Both the position numbers and the translations under genes were made by a program. Positions 53,360 through 61,407 of a stretch of DNA of 64,000 bases are shown in pieces; positions within the stretch are counted from its first letter, which is position 1; every line of letters starts with the position of its first letter. Source of the stretch: Rossellomorea vietnamensis (GTDB taxonomy: Bacteria > Bacillota > Bacilli > Bacillales > Bacillaceae_B). The stretch lies in the NCBI RefSeq assembly GCF_008180615.1, contig NZ_VTEH01000013.1:54483-118482 (forward strand), in the 5' to 3' direction. Below the pieces are notes generated by a model that searched no databases, was not told the origin of the DNA, and worked only from the letters and a program-made list of their open reading frames with translations.

Positions 53360-54073
53360 TTAAGGATTCGTAGACCACATGCCTGAAGACTTAATGAACA
53401 CTCGGCGGTTTAATTTTAGAGTGGAAACAATCAGTTCAGCCAAGTCTTCCGGCTGCATAACATTTTCAGTGCTGCCTGACAAAAGGTTGTTTTCTTGCGC
53501 CAGGTCTGTCGCCACTGTACTAGGTGTCAGCGCAGTCACACGGATATTGTATTTGCGGACTTCCTGCATAAGTGATTCTGTCAAACCTAAAACACCAAAC
53601 TTTGATGCACTGTAAGCACTTGTAACAGGAGCTCCTTTTTGCCCTGCTGTTGAAGAAACATTGATGATATCACCAGTTTTTCTTTCAATCATCTCAGGGA
53701 GAACGGCTCTTGTCGCATTATAAACACCCATTAAATTCACACGAATGATTTTTTCCCATTCGACCGGGTCCAAATCAAGGAAGCCTCCAAATTTAGCTGT
53801 ACCTGCATTATTAATCAGGATATCAATGCTTCCTAAGTCAGAACGGATATGCTCTGCTGCATGAGTTACAGATTCAAGATCCGATACATCTGCAACAGCT
53901 GCAGATACTTTCACATCGTACTCGGCCAGTTCCTCAGAAACCTTTTCCAGGTTTTCCATTGTCAATCCGAGCAATCCTACATTGACTCCTTCCTTGGCTA
54001 ACGCGATGGCTGCTGCACGGCCGATTCCCCGGCCAGCGCCAGTAATAAGCACCGATTTTCCTTTTAAATCCAT
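53360..54073 (-). CDS. Short-chain dehydrogenase, FabG-like
   Basis: A 237-residue SDR. The cofactor motif TGAGRGIG (residues about 10-17), NNAGTAKFG and the catalytic YSASKFG (Tyr and Lys near 151-155) are intact, with Ser in NVSSTAG. It resembles 3-ketoacyl-ACP reductase-like SDRs found singly in bacilli. The substrate is unknown. AAAGGAAG precedes the ATG. Confidence 0.9.
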   Translation of the reverse strand: MDLKGKSVLITGAGRGIGRAAAIALAKEGVNVGLLGLTMENLEKVSEELAEYDVKVSAAVADVSDLESVTHAAEHIRSDLGSIDILINNAGTAKFGGFLDLDPVEWEKIIRVNLMGVYNATRAVLPEMIERKTGDIINVSSTAGQKGAPVTSAYSASKFGVLGLTESLMQEVRKYNIRVTALTPSTVATDLAQENNLLSGSTENVMQPEDLAELIVSTLKLNRRVFIKSSGMWSTNP

Positions 54074-54100
54074 ATTATAACTTCCTTTCTTATTGGTAAT

Positions 54101-54266
54101 GGCTTTATTCGCATATATTGCTGCTTTCGGAAAAATTCCAAGAGCCGGATATCCTCTATAATTGGGAAGAGCGGCTCTTTCTTTTCATGTTTACCAGCTT
54201 ACTCAGGTGAACTATGGTTATTTATTGTATTTAGTATCAAATAGCAGCAAGTTTACGAAAAAAGCC
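54101..54266. mobile_element. MITE-like element, AT-rich core type, copy 2
   Basis: Starts GGCTTTATTCGCATATATTG and ends AGCAGCAAGTTTACGAAAAA followed by AGCC, inverted relative to the start. The core includes AAGAGCCGGATA...GAGCGGCTCTT, an internal hairpin. No target duplication is evident. Confidence 0.7.
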
Positions 54267-54436
54267 TGAGTATTTTTACCTCTTGATTTTGGCTTGTTGC
54301 CGATTTGAAAGCAAGAATTTTGCTTAGTGGTTATTCCCTGTTTGTAGTTTGCCGTTATTACAAGGCGAATATCCGGCTTTCTTGAGAGACTCACCTAGAA
54401 CTGTGCTCGCTGGCAGTCATACAAAACCTGCTACCA

Positions 54437-54465
54437 TTGACATGTCCAACTGTAAATCATATTAT
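54437..54465 (+). promoter_or_regulatory. Promoter of the rrf2-type gene
   Basis: TTGACA (54437-54442) and TATTAT (54460-54465) with 17-base spacing; operator C overlaps the spacer and -10. Confidence 0.75.
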
Positions 54466-54470
54466 TACAG
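54450..54470. promoter_or_regulatory. Rrf2-type operator C, CTGTAA-N9-TTACAG
   Basis: A perfect dyad placed exactly as at sites A, B and D relative to the -35. It lies 26 bases before the start of the regulator gene, so autoregulation is likely. Confidence 0.75.
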
Positions 54471-54496
54471 TAAGAAGTCTGGAGGAAGTGATTGCA

Positions 54497-54919
54497 GTGA
54501 ATAGTGAATTTACGATTGCCGTTCACAGTTTAGTCTATTTAGCGTATCTGCCTGATCATATGGCGAGCAGCCAGTCCATTGCCCACAATGTAGCAACAAA
54601 TCCGGTAAGAGTCAGGAAAATCATGAGCTGTCTCAGGGAGGCAGGTTTTGTAAAAACAAAAGAAGGGACCGGAGGGGGATATACCCTTACTGCGGATCCT
54701 AAAGATATCACATTGGGACAGGTATATCGTTCCGTCTCTTTTGGCGCCATCAAGCCGACATGGTGCAAGGGAGAAAGAGAAAAATCCTGTCTGATTTCAA
54801 CCAATATTCAAGAAGTTGTCAATGGTATTTTCTTAGAAGCTGATCAATTTTTTGCGGAATATCTTGATAAAACCACAATAAAATCAGTACTGAATCAAAT
54901 CAGAGGGAAGACAGAATGA
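54497..54919 (+). CDS. Rrf2 family transcriptional regulator
   Basis: A 140-residue Rrf2-type regulator. The N-terminus NSEFTIAVHSLVYLAYLPDH, the winged helix with NPVRVRKIMSCLREAGFVKT and the wing KEGTGGGYTL are diagnostic. It has no three-Cys iron-sulfur cluster set of the IscR type, but has Cys near residue 56 and a pair spaced CKGEREKSC near 99-107. It therefore resembles the YwnA branch with possible thiol sensing. GTG 54497 follows GGAGG; in-frame starts upstream would run through the operator. Confidence 0.85.
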   Translation: MNSEFTIAVHSLVYLAYLPDHMASSQSIAHNVATNPVRVRKIMSCLREAGFVKTKEGTGGGYTLTADPKDITLGQVYRSVSFGAIKPTWCKGEREKSCLISTNIQEVVNGIFLEADQFFAEYLDKTTIKSVLNQIRGKTE

Positions 54920-54929
54920 AACGGATGAT

Positions 54930-54958
54930 TTGACAACAAAAACTGTAAGTTATATGAT
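54930..54958 (+). promoter_or_regulatory. Promoter overlapping operator D
   Basis: TTGACA (54930-54935) and TATGAT (54953-54958), 17 bases apart, 11 bases after the rrf2-type gene. Confidence 0.7.
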
Positions 54959-54963
54959 TACAG
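54943..54963. promoter_or_regulatory. Rrf2-type operator D, CTGTAA-N9-TTACAG
   Basis: A perfect dyad in the same phase to its promoter as sites A, B and C. Confidence 0.72.
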
Positions 54964-55000
54964 TAAGAAATTCAAAGTTAATAGCACATTTGATTATATC

Positions 55001-55035
55001 AGCTTAAGTGTTTAAACCATTTAGGCTTTTCTTTT
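55001..55035 (+). terminator. Terminator between operators D and E
   Basis: AGCTTAAGTG pairs with CCATTTAGGCT (two wobbles) and is followed by TTTCTTTT. It occupies the same place as the hairpin at 25268 between operators A and B. Confidence 0.55.
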
Positions 55036-55042
55036 AACATAA

Positions 55043-55063
55043 CTGTAACTTTTAGAATTACAT
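55043..55063. promoter_or_regulatory. Rrf2-type operator E
   Basis: CTGTAA and TTACAT flank 9 bases, closest to site B. TAGAAT could be the -10; a good -35 is not visible. It lies 19 bases before the IDEAL gene start. Confidence 0.6.
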
Positions 55064-55082
55064 TTAGAGGAAGGTGAAGGGC

Positions 55083-55457
55083 ATGAACACAAAAAAAATT
55101 ACCGTTGGAGATTGGGTTAAAGCCAAGTCCTTTGAAGGTGAAATTGTCATTGGCTATATAGAAAATGTGAATAAAAATGGCAAGTCAGTGAGAATGAAAG
55201 CTGTCCAAGATGAACAGGATGGAGTAAAAGGCAGTTCCATTGAAACACCTATCCAATCTGTTACACCATTACAGGAATTTCACAAAAAAACGAAAGCGGA
55301 TATTTTGGAACTAATTGACCTTGCTCTTCTGACACATGATAAGGAATGGTTTGAACGACTGACTGCAGACCTGAAAGATTTTCATGAAGATCGTTCCAGA
55401 AACAGCCAGGCAAGAAAGCCATTTCCTGCAGGCAGCCGGTTAAATTTCCATTTGTAA
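55083..55457 (+). CDS. IDEAL domain protein
   Basis: A 124-residue soluble protein. An N-terminal beta-rich part (VGDWVKAKSFEGEIVIGYIE) precedes a C-terminal IDEAL motif (ILELIDLALLTHDKEWFERL), a short helical module common in bacilli. ATG 55083 follows GGAAGGTG. It is 45 bases before the YqiG-like gene and probably shares its Rrf2-controlled transcript. Confidence 0.75.
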   Translation: MNTKKITVGDWVKAKSFEGEIVIGYIENVNKNGKSVRMKAVQDEQDGVKGSSIETPIQSVTPLQEFHKKTKADILELIDLALLTHDKEWFERLTADLKDFHEDRSRNSQARKPFPAGSRLNFHL

Positions 55458-55502
55458 ATTAAAAAATTGAACCCTACCCACAATTGAATGGAGTGTTAAG
55501 AA

Positions 55503-56624
55503 ATGAATGAAAACTATGATGCTTTACTGAAGACTTTTACTTTTAATAATGGAGTACAATTAAAAAACCGGATGGTACTTGCTCCTATGACAAACTTTGC
55601 CTCAAATCCTGACGGGACTGTAACTGACGAAGAAATCAATTATTATATCCGTCGTACCAAAGGTGTTGGAATGGCTATTACCGCGTGCACCAATGTTACT
55701 CCAAACGGGAAAGGGTTTCCCGGTGAATTTGCGGCTGACAGTGATGAAATGATTCCCAGCCTGAAAAGACTGGCAGATTCCCTTAAAGAACAGGGAACAA
55801 AAGCTATCCTGCAAATTTTCCATGGAGGAAGAGCCTGCCCTCCGGAATTGGTACCTGACGGAGACATCGTCAGCGCCAGTGCAGTAGCTGCAGAAGGAAG
55901 CGAACATACTCCAAGAGCTCTGGAGGAAAGAGAAATAGAAGAAATCATCAAAGCTTTTGGCGATGCAACCCGCCGAGCGATTGAAGCAGGATTCGATGGA
56001 GTGGAAATCCACGGAGCTAACGGCTATATTCTTCAGCAATTCTTTTCGCCGCATTCCAACCGCCGTTCAGACAAATGGGGAGGCAGTCTGGAAAACCGCT
56101 TGAATTTCCCGCTGGCTGTCGTTGATGAAGTTAAAAAAACAGCTGCACAGCACGAAGGAAATTCTTTCATCATAGGTTACCGTTTCTCTCCTGAAGAGCA
56201 GGAGACACCAGGCATAACGATGGATGAGACTCTTGTTCTTGTAGACAAACTCGCCGATCAGAACCTTGATTATCTGCACGTATCGCTAATGGACTTCTGG
56301 TCTGAACCAAGAAGAGGAGTGGAAGCTGATCAAACAAGGATTCAATATCTGTTAAACACCATCAATGACAGAGCACCTCTGATCGGAGTAGGCGGTATTC
56401 ATACTCCTGAAGAAGCCCTAAAAGCTCTTAACGCAGGTGTCCCATTACTGGCATTGGGCCGGGAGCTGATTATGGAACCTGACTGGGTCCAAAAAGTTGA
56501 AGAGGGCAGAGAAGAAGAGATAGCGACGACTCTGTCTAAAGACGATCAAAAAAAATTAGTGATTCCCGATTATCTGTGGAATGCCATCATCAATACACCT
56601 GGGTGGTTCCCTGTAAAAGACTAG
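55503..56624 (+). CDS. NADH-dependent flavin oxidoreductase, YqiG-like
   Basis: A 373-residue old yellow enzyme homologue of the type called YqiG in Bacillus subtilis. NGVQLKNRMVLAPMTNFASN at the start, HGGRACPPEL, and VEIHGANGYILQQFFSPHSN followed by RRSDKWGGSLENR (about 168-200) define the FMN and substrate sites. It differs clearly from the homologue at 412-1650. Operators D and E and the adjacent Rrf2 gene suggest induction by redox or electrophile stress. A terminator follows. Confidence 0.9.
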   Translation: MNENYDALLKTFTFNNGVQLKNRMVLAPMTNFASNPDGTVTDEEINYYIRRTKGVGMAITACTNVTPNGKGFPGEFAADSDEMIPSLKRLADSLKEQGTKAILQIFHGGRACPPELVPDGDIVSASAVAAEGSEHTPRALEEREIEEIIKAFGDATRRAIEAGFDGVEIHGANGYILQQFFSPHSNRRSDKWGGSLENRLNFPLAVVDEVKKTAAQHEGNSFIIGYRFSPEEQETPGITMDETLVLVDKLADQNLDYLHVSLMDFWSEPRRGVEADQTRIQYLLNTINDRAPLIGVGGIHTPEEALKALNAGVPLLALGRELIMEPDWVQKVEEGREEEIATTLSKDDQKKLVIPDYLWNAIINTPGWFPVKD

Positions 56625-56630
56625 AAACAA

Positions 56631-56657
56631 TAAAGCGGCCCCTTTTGGCCGCTTTAT
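56631..56657 (+). terminator. Terminator after the flavin oxidoreductase gene
   Basis: AAAGCGGCC pairs with GGCCGCTTT and runs into ATCTTTAT. Confidence 0.8.
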
Positions 56658-57034
56658 CTTTATATGACTACACTGGACAAGACTGAAATGCTTTAAATCT
56701 ACAGTAGGTGGTTTCATTGTACTGAGGTAGTTAGGTAAAGAATATGCGGAAATAATGGTTGCTGTAACAACTATATAGTTTCAGGTTTGATACTTTCAAA
56801 CCAGCAATTATGATTCCACTCTAAAATTTTTTACACTTTGGTAAGCCGGGAAATGTATTACCAATAAAATATGGATATTTTTAAAGTGTGATTTATACAC
56901 ACTCGTAACAGTCCCACTACAGATTTCGATTAACACAGGAACAACAGTGCTTGCCTTAACCCCTAAATAATCTTAGTAAAAGTATCAATCTTATCATATA
57001 TAAGTAAGGAGCTATAACTTTCGGAGGTGAAAAC
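56658..57034. other. Intergenic region without a recognisable gene
   Basis: AT-rich sequence with no supported gene. A CTGTAAC at 56763 lacks the second half-site of the Rrf2-type dyad. Confidence 0.5.
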
Positions 57035-57631
57035 ATGGATATTTTTGAAGCAATCAGAACTCGAAGAAGCATGGGACTGGTTAAAGACGAACCGGTTCCG
57101 GAAGAAGTCATTCATCAACTACTGGAGGCGGGCAGCTGGGCACCAAGCCATTACCGTACTGAGCCCTGGCGATTCTTCGTGCTGACAGGGGAGGGGAGAA
57201 AACCTCTTGGAAGTGTTCTGGCAGAAATTGCAAAGGAAAGCATGGACGACCCATCCAGTGAAACCAATCAAAAGAAACTGGAGAAAACGCTGGTCAAACC
57301 ATATAGGGCTCCTTTAATAATCACAGTGGCAGTGGAACCCTCTACTGATCATCCCAAGGTAATAGACGTAGAAGAATATGGAGCTGTTTTTGCAGCTATA
57401 CAAAATATGCTTCTTGCAGCTCACGGACTCGGTCTTGCAGGATTTTGGAGAACAGGTCAACCTGCTTACCACAGGAAAATGAAAAAGATGTTCGGTTTAT
57501 CCGAAAAAGGGGAAGTCCTGGGATTTCTGTATTTCGGCTATCCCAAAAGAGAGGCTCCCCAAGGCAAACGGAAAGATCTCAGTACATGTGTGAAATGGCT
57601 TAGTGCCGAAAAAGATTATGAGAATTTATAA
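57035..57631 (+). CDS. Nitroreductase family protein
   Basis: A 198-residue FMN-dependent nitroreductase-like enzyme. AIRTRRSMGLVKDEPVPEEV with the FMN-binding arginines, LLEAGSWAPSHYRTEPWRFF, and GLAGFWRTGQPAY are typical of this family. It reduces nitroaromatics or quinones with NAD(P)H. CGGAGGTG precedes the ATG. Monocistronic by position. Confidence 0.9.
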   Translation: MDIFEAIRTRRSMGLVKDEPVPEEVIHQLLEAGSWAPSHYRTEPWRFFVLTGEGRKPLGSVLAEIAKESMDDPSSETNQKKLEKTLVKPYRAPLIITVAVEPSTDHPKVIDVEEYGAVFAAIQNMLLAAHGLGLAGFWRTGQPAYHRKMKKMFGLSEKGEVLGFLYFGYPKREAPQGKRKDLSTCVKWLSAEKDYENL

Positions 57632-57669
57632 TGCTTCTTACATTACTACACCGATTTATATTTTGAAAA

Positions 57670-57988
57670 GACTATTTTCGCAAAGATTGTGGCTGTTTTA
57701 AAGGTATGGGATTTCCACTCCAGGCGTGCGGTGTACCTCCTCGGCTTTGCCTGCTTAAAAAGTAGAAGCGCCTTGGTCAGCCCCGACAGGCAAATGCTCT
57801 CAAGAGAAAAAAAAGCGGCCTTTCCTCTTAATCTCTTAAGGTTATTTGACCCCGAGGAGCTAGGCGCTGGAACTAGACGACCGCTAGTCCCGCAGGAGAT
57901 CGTACGCCTTCCGTTTCAATCCTTCTAGGAATGATAGGGAGTAGGGGGGAGATCGTATTCAATAGCAACTATCTTTTAGAAAAGATCC
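57670..57988. mobile_element. MITE-like element, GC-rich core type, copy 3 (inverted)
   Basis: The left end GACTATTTTCGCAAAGATTG and the right end AGCAACTATCTTTTAGAAAA followed by GATCC are inverted counterparts. Relative to copies 1 and 2 the core is reversed (GAGGTACACCGC..., CCCGCAGGAGATCGTACGCC). TTTGAAAA and TTTGATAA flank it, a 7-of-8 target duplication. An open frame across it on the plus strand is a repeat artefact. Confidence 0.75.
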
Positions 57989-58029
57989 TTTGATAAATAA
58001 ACCCTCACCCTCCATTTGAATCGGATAGA

Positions 58030-58067
58030 AAACCCTGTCAACCATGTTTTCTGAGACAGGGTTTTTG
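58030..58067 (+). terminator. Orphan terminator
   Basis: AAACCCTGTC pairs with GACAGGGTTT followed by TT. It would have ended the nitroreductase transcript before the MITE-like element entered at 57670. Confidence 0.65.
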
Positions 58068-58130
58068 AAATTGTCATTTCTATTCTAAGAATAAATGGAT
58101 CAAATTTGCTATAATTGGTTTTTAAGCTAA

Positions 58131-58297
58131 GACTGTTTTCTCATATATGGTTGTTTTCGAAAATCCCAAGTCCTAATTTTTCTCTCTAAAAAAGGAAGAG
58201 AAGCTCTTTTCTTTCTTACTAACAGGTTATTCTACTCTACTATGGCGATCATTTTTTAAATTAATATTCAATAGATACAAAGTTTACTAAAAGAGCT
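58131..58297. mobile_element. MITE-like element, AT-rich core type, copy 3
   Basis: Starts GACTGTTTTCTCATATATGG and ends ATAGATACAAAGTTTACTAA followed by AAGAGCT, inverted to the start. The core includes GGAAGAGAAGCTCTTTTCTT, a hairpin matching those in the other AT-rich copies. Confidence 0.7.
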
Positions 58298-58355
58298 AAA
58301 GAGAAAGGCATAATTCTCTTACCCTATAACTACACCTAAAAAGGAGGAATCCGGT

Positions 58356-58601
58356 ATGGGAATTGTTGTTGTTGAAATTTGCGATGGCAGTTTGATTAAT
58401 TCTATAAATCTGGAAGAGATACTTGAATCCAAATATCCGGAAGTATCTGTCCTTGAAAACACTTGTTTATCTTTTTGCGGCATGTGTGCCAAACGTCCTT
58501 ATGCTATTGTGAATGGCAAGAGGATCTTTGCCAAGACCGCTGAAGAATGCTTGGAAAAGATTGAAGAACATATAGAAAAAGAACTTGCGATTTATGCATA
58601 A
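58356..58601 (+). CDS. DUF1450 (YuzB-like) protein
   Basis: An 81-residue protein with a thioredoxin-like small fold. VVVEICDGSLI at the start and CLSFCGMCAKRPYAIVNGK in the middle are the DUF1450/UPF0349 landmarks; the Cys cluster suggests metal or thiol chemistry. AAAAAGGAGG precedes the ATG. Function unknown. Confidence 0.8.
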   Translation: MGIVVVEICDGSLINSINLEEILESKYPEVSVLENTCLSFCGMCAKRPYAIVNGKRIFAKTAEECLEKIEEHIEKELAIYA

Positions 58602-58620
58602 ATGAATGGTAGGGGTTAGC

Positions 58621-59091
58621 ATGAAATTGATTCACATCTATTACAACGCTTTAAAGCTGCCGAACAAAAAGGCACGCAATTTTTTGAATAAGACGAATTT
58701 GACTTATACTTTGCTTTATTTGTTTTCTTTAGTCATCATCATCAATCTTCCCGGCTTTGTTGACGTTTTAGTGAACGGAAGTGAAGGGGATGGTCTTTTC
58801 TTAATCCAATTCCTTGTTCTTGGACCGTTTTTTGCAGCTTTTGCAGTATTGGCGGGAATATCCCTGATTACCGTCTTGCTGGTTGGAGCTGCATCAGTTT
58901 TACAACGGAAATTGAAGTATCAATATTTATGGAAAATGGCAGTATTCTCGCTGCCGCTACCCATTCTGGCAGGGTATACAGCCGATTTGATTTTCCCGGT
59001 TGAATGGCTGCCCGCAGCTGCCTTTCTTGTAATTTTCCTCATGATTCATTTGAAACTGATAGTGGATTTTCCTAAACGCAAGCTTAATTAG
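58621..59091 (+). CDS. Unknown membrane protein, DUF1189-like
   Basis: A 156-residue protein with four helices (about 27-46, 58-76, 82-98 and 108-150 in two segments). The start MKLIHIYYNALKLPNKKARN resembles DUF1189-type proteins. ATG 58621 follows GGTAGGGG; the gene is 19 bases after the DUF1450 gene. Confidence 0.6.
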   Translation: MKLIHIYYNALKLPNKKARNFLNKTNLTYTLLYLFSLVIIINLPGFVDVLVNGSEGDGLFLIQFLVLGPFFAAFAVLAGISLITVLLVGAASVLQRKLKYQYLWKMAVFSLPLPILAGYTADLIFPVEWLPAAAFLVIFLMIHLKLIVDFPKRKLN

Positions 59092-59186
59092 CGAAAATTT
59101 TCAATTTATATGGTAATGTATAATTGTAAAAATAATGAGAATGTTTGCTTTACAGCATAAGAATATTCATTGGGAGGTATTACAGT

Positions 59187-59717
59187 ATGAAGCTTGTTGG
59201 CCTATCAGGTGCCTTGGCTGGTTCAAAGACCGCTATTGCGGTTAATGAAACATTAAAGACCGCTGGCAGACTGAATGCAAACCTGGAAACTGAAATGATT
59301 GATCTTAGGGACTTTGACGTAGAAATGGTTAAAGGGTATCCTTTAGAAAAATATAATGAAGATACACAGAAAGTTGTTAAAACGATTCTCTCAGCAGATC
59401 TGCTTGTCATTGGGACACCGATCTATCAGGCTTCCATTTCAGGGGTGCTCAAAAACCTGTTTGACCATATCCCTCAGGAAGGATTTGATGGTAAAGTGGT
59501 CGGGATGGTGGCAACTGCAGGATCGGAAAAACATTACCTGGTCCCGGAGTATCACTTAAAGCCAATTATCTCTTTCTTGAAAGGGACCCTGCCGGCAAGG
59601 AATGTTTTCGTTCACAATTCCTGCTTCGACGGTAGCAATGTTATTATCAATGAGGATGTACTGAATCGAATGGAGAAAATGAGTAAAGAAATGATAAAAC
59701 TTTATACTTCCAATTGA
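59187..59717 (+). CDS. NADPH-dependent FMN reductase (SsuE-like flavoprotein)
   Basis: A 176-residue flavodoxin-fold reductase. VGLSGALAGSKTAIAVNETL is the FMN phosphate loop, LLVIGTPIYQASISGVLKNL and the FDHIPQEGFDGKVVGMVATA segment fit the FMN reductase family. ATG 59187 follows GGGAGG and matches the family start. It may supply reduced FMN to monooxygenases such as the luciferase-like one at 25421; that is inference. Confidence 0.88.
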   Translation: MKLVGLSGALAGSKTAIAVNETLKTAGRLNANLETEMIDLRDFDVEMVKGYPLEKYNEDTQKVVKTILSADLLVIGTPIYQASISGVLKNLFDHIPQEGFDGKVVGMVATAGSEKHYLVPEYHLKPIISFLKGTLPARNVFVHNSCFDGSNVIINEDVLNRMEKMSKEMIKLYTSN

Positions 59718-59818
59718 ACTATAAGCAAAGACAGACCCCTATTAACAGGAAAACTATTCCAATTAACTTAATTTTGAATTATAATTAATGAAGTACATAA
59801 GAACCCGGGGGTTGTTCA

Positions 59819-59965
59819 ATGGTTCATTCAAAAGAAAAACCAATATATTATGATGGAAGCGGGAAGGCCTTTTCATTGAAACAGCCTGTTAGTACACAAA
59901 CCGTCGTTACCCCTGTCTCAACTAAGGATCTCATCAAATTTCCTTGTTTTCCTTACTTAAAATAA
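59819..59965 (+). CDS. 48-residue small protein, unknown
   Basis: CCCGGGGGTTGTTCA precedes ATG and 48 codons (begins MVHSKEKPIYYDGSGKAFSL). A good terminator follows 4 bases after the stop, which supports a real transcript. No family recognised. Confidence 0.5.
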   Translation: MVHSKEKPIYYDGSGKAFSLKQPVSTQTVVTPVSTKDLIKFPCFPYLK

Positions 59966-59968
59966 TCA

Positions 59969-60004
59969 AAAAAGTGGATGCCTTTAGCAGGGCATCCACT
60001 TTTT
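59969..60004. terminator. Bidirectional terminator
   Basis: AAAAAGTGGATGCC faces GGGCATCCACTTTTT around a 7-base loop, between the small gene and the convergent azoreductase gene. Confidence 0.85.
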
Positions 60005-60022
60005 CTTGGTTATTATGGTTGT

Positions 60023-60649
60023 TTACTTACGACCAGCCAGTTCAGCAGCTCTTGCTAATCCTTCTTCAATGATGGTTTGTGCTTGATCCGGATATTGGTT
60101 GTGGCCTTCAATAATTACACTTTGAATATCCGTCACTCCCCAGAAGCTCAGCATTGTTTGAACATAATTCACGGACATCTCTGAGTTTTGTGCAGGACCC
60201 TCTGAATAAACTCCACCACGTGCATTAAGCAATACAGCCTTTTTCTCACCAAGCAATCCTACAGGTCCTTCTGGAGTATAACGGAATGCTTTTCCTGCTT
60301 GTGCCATGTAATCAAGATACGTATGAAGAACGGCCGGGACGGAGAAATTCCATAGCGGGAAGGCAAACACTACTTTGTCTGCTTCAAGAAATTGATTCAG
60401 GTATTTGTTGACCGTGTCTGCTGCTGTTTGCTCTTCCTCAGTCAATTCCATACCTTTCGAAAGCTTGAACATACCGTTAATCATGTCATTATTATAATAA
60501 GGAAGATTTTCATGAAAAAGATCAAGCTCGGTGATTTCGTCTTCAGGATGTGCTTCCTTGTAGTTTTCTAAGAACGTATGATATAGCTTTACACTGACAG
60601 CCTGTTCGATTGGTCTGCAGTTTGCTTTAATGAATAATACTTTTTCCAT
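60023..60649 (-). CDS. azoR: FMN-dependent NADH-azoreductase
   Basis: A 208-residue flavodoxin-fold quinone/azo reductase. KVLFIKANCRPIEQAVSVKL, FAFPLWNFSVPAVLHTYLDY and LLNARGGVYSEG are AzoR landmarks. It detoxifies quinones and azo compounds with NADH. It lies downstream of a MarR gene in the same direction, with a 16-bp dyad in the gap. In Bacillus subtilis MhqR controls an azoreductase in this way. The ATG at 60649 follows CGGAGG. Confidence 0.92.
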   Translation of the reverse strand: MEKVLFIKANCRPIEQAVSVKLYHTFLENYKEAHPEDEITELDLFHENLPYYNNDMINGMFKLSKGMELTEEEQTAADTVNKYLNQFLEADKVVFAFPLWNFSVPAVLHTYLDYMAQAGKAFRYTPEGPVGLLGEKKAVLLNARGGVYSEGPAQNSEMSVNYVQTMLSFWGVTDIQSVIIEGHNQYPDQAQTIIEEGLARAAELAGRK

Positions 60650-60681
60650 GATGGTAAAACCTCCGTTGATAAATATACTCT

Positions 60682-60697
60682 AGTTGTTATAGCAACT
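60682..60697. promoter_or_regulatory. MarR operator in front of the azoreductase gene
   Basis: AGTTGTTATAGCAACT, an almost perfect 16-bp dyad, 33 bases upstream of the start. The same motif occurs upstream of the MarR gene at 61171. Confidence 0.65.
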
Positions 60698-60717
60698 TCT
60701 CAGGATAGAGAGGATTC

Positions 60718-61152
60718 TTATTTCTCTCCATGAACATTGGTGTTGATCTTGTTCAATAATCTTTCTAATTCCGCAATCTCTTCAGAAGAAATATTTTTAC
60801 AAACCAGCGAGTTGAATTCTTCAGCTATAGGAAGCACCTTTTCTCCCAATACTTTTCCTGTTTCTGTCAAGTGAAGTTTTAGAGAGCGGCGGTCATCCTG
60901 GCAGCTGGTTCGTTTAATAAATCCCTTTTTCTCAAGATTCGAGGCCATTCGGGCAATATTGGTTTTGTCTTTGCCCAGGTTTTCAGCAAGCTGATTTTGA
61001 GCCAGGCCATCTTTTTCCCAAAGAAGCATCATAACCAGATTCTGCTCTGGAGCCAGATTGAAATCTTCCAGCATGGATTTAATATAGCTGGTCAGGTTCA
61101 AATCGGTTTTGTGAATTTTGATACTGATATAATCTTTAAATTTAATGTTCAC
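60718..61152 (-). CDS. MarR family regulator, MhqR-like
   Basis: A 144-residue winged-helix repressor. The recognition helix region LGKDKTNIARMASNLEKKGF and the wing TSCQDDRRSLKLHLTETG are typical. Context (azoreductase downstream, quinone-type target) points to an MhqR-like repressor of quinone and azo stress. One Cys is in the wing and one near the C-terminal dimer region (VCKN). GTG start after CGGAGG. Confidence 0.85.
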   Translation of the reverse strand: MNIKFKDYISIKIHKTDLNLTSYIKSMLEDFNLAPEQNLVMMLLWEKDGLAQNQLAENLGKDKTNIARMASNLEKKGFIKRTSCQDDRRSLKLHLTETGKVLGEKVLPIAEEFNSLVCKNISSEEIAELERLLNKINTNVHGEK

Positions 61153-61170
61153 TTGTTTCCTCCGTTAATT

Positions 61171-61186
61171 AGTTGCTATAACGACT
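61171..61186. promoter_or_regulatory. MarR operator in front of the regulator gene
   Basis: AGTTGCTATAACGACT, 19 bases before the regulator start; its complement AGTCGTTATAGCAACT matches the azoreductase site at 15 of 16 bases. Indicates autoregulation. Confidence 0.65.
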
Positions 61187-61407
61187 ATTTACTTGAAACA
61201 GTATAATCGTCTCTAAAAAAGATGTCAAATAACAAGATTTTTGTCTAAAGTCAAAGCTAAAAAGCAGGGATAAGACAAGTTACTGTATTTATATTCAAAG
61301 TCTATGGTAGAATCTAAAAACTGATTGAAGCCCTGGATTACCTGTTTATGAAAAGGGGTACGATATAAGAGTAGAATGTATGGTTTTTAGAAAAGGTATG
61401 ATAAAAA

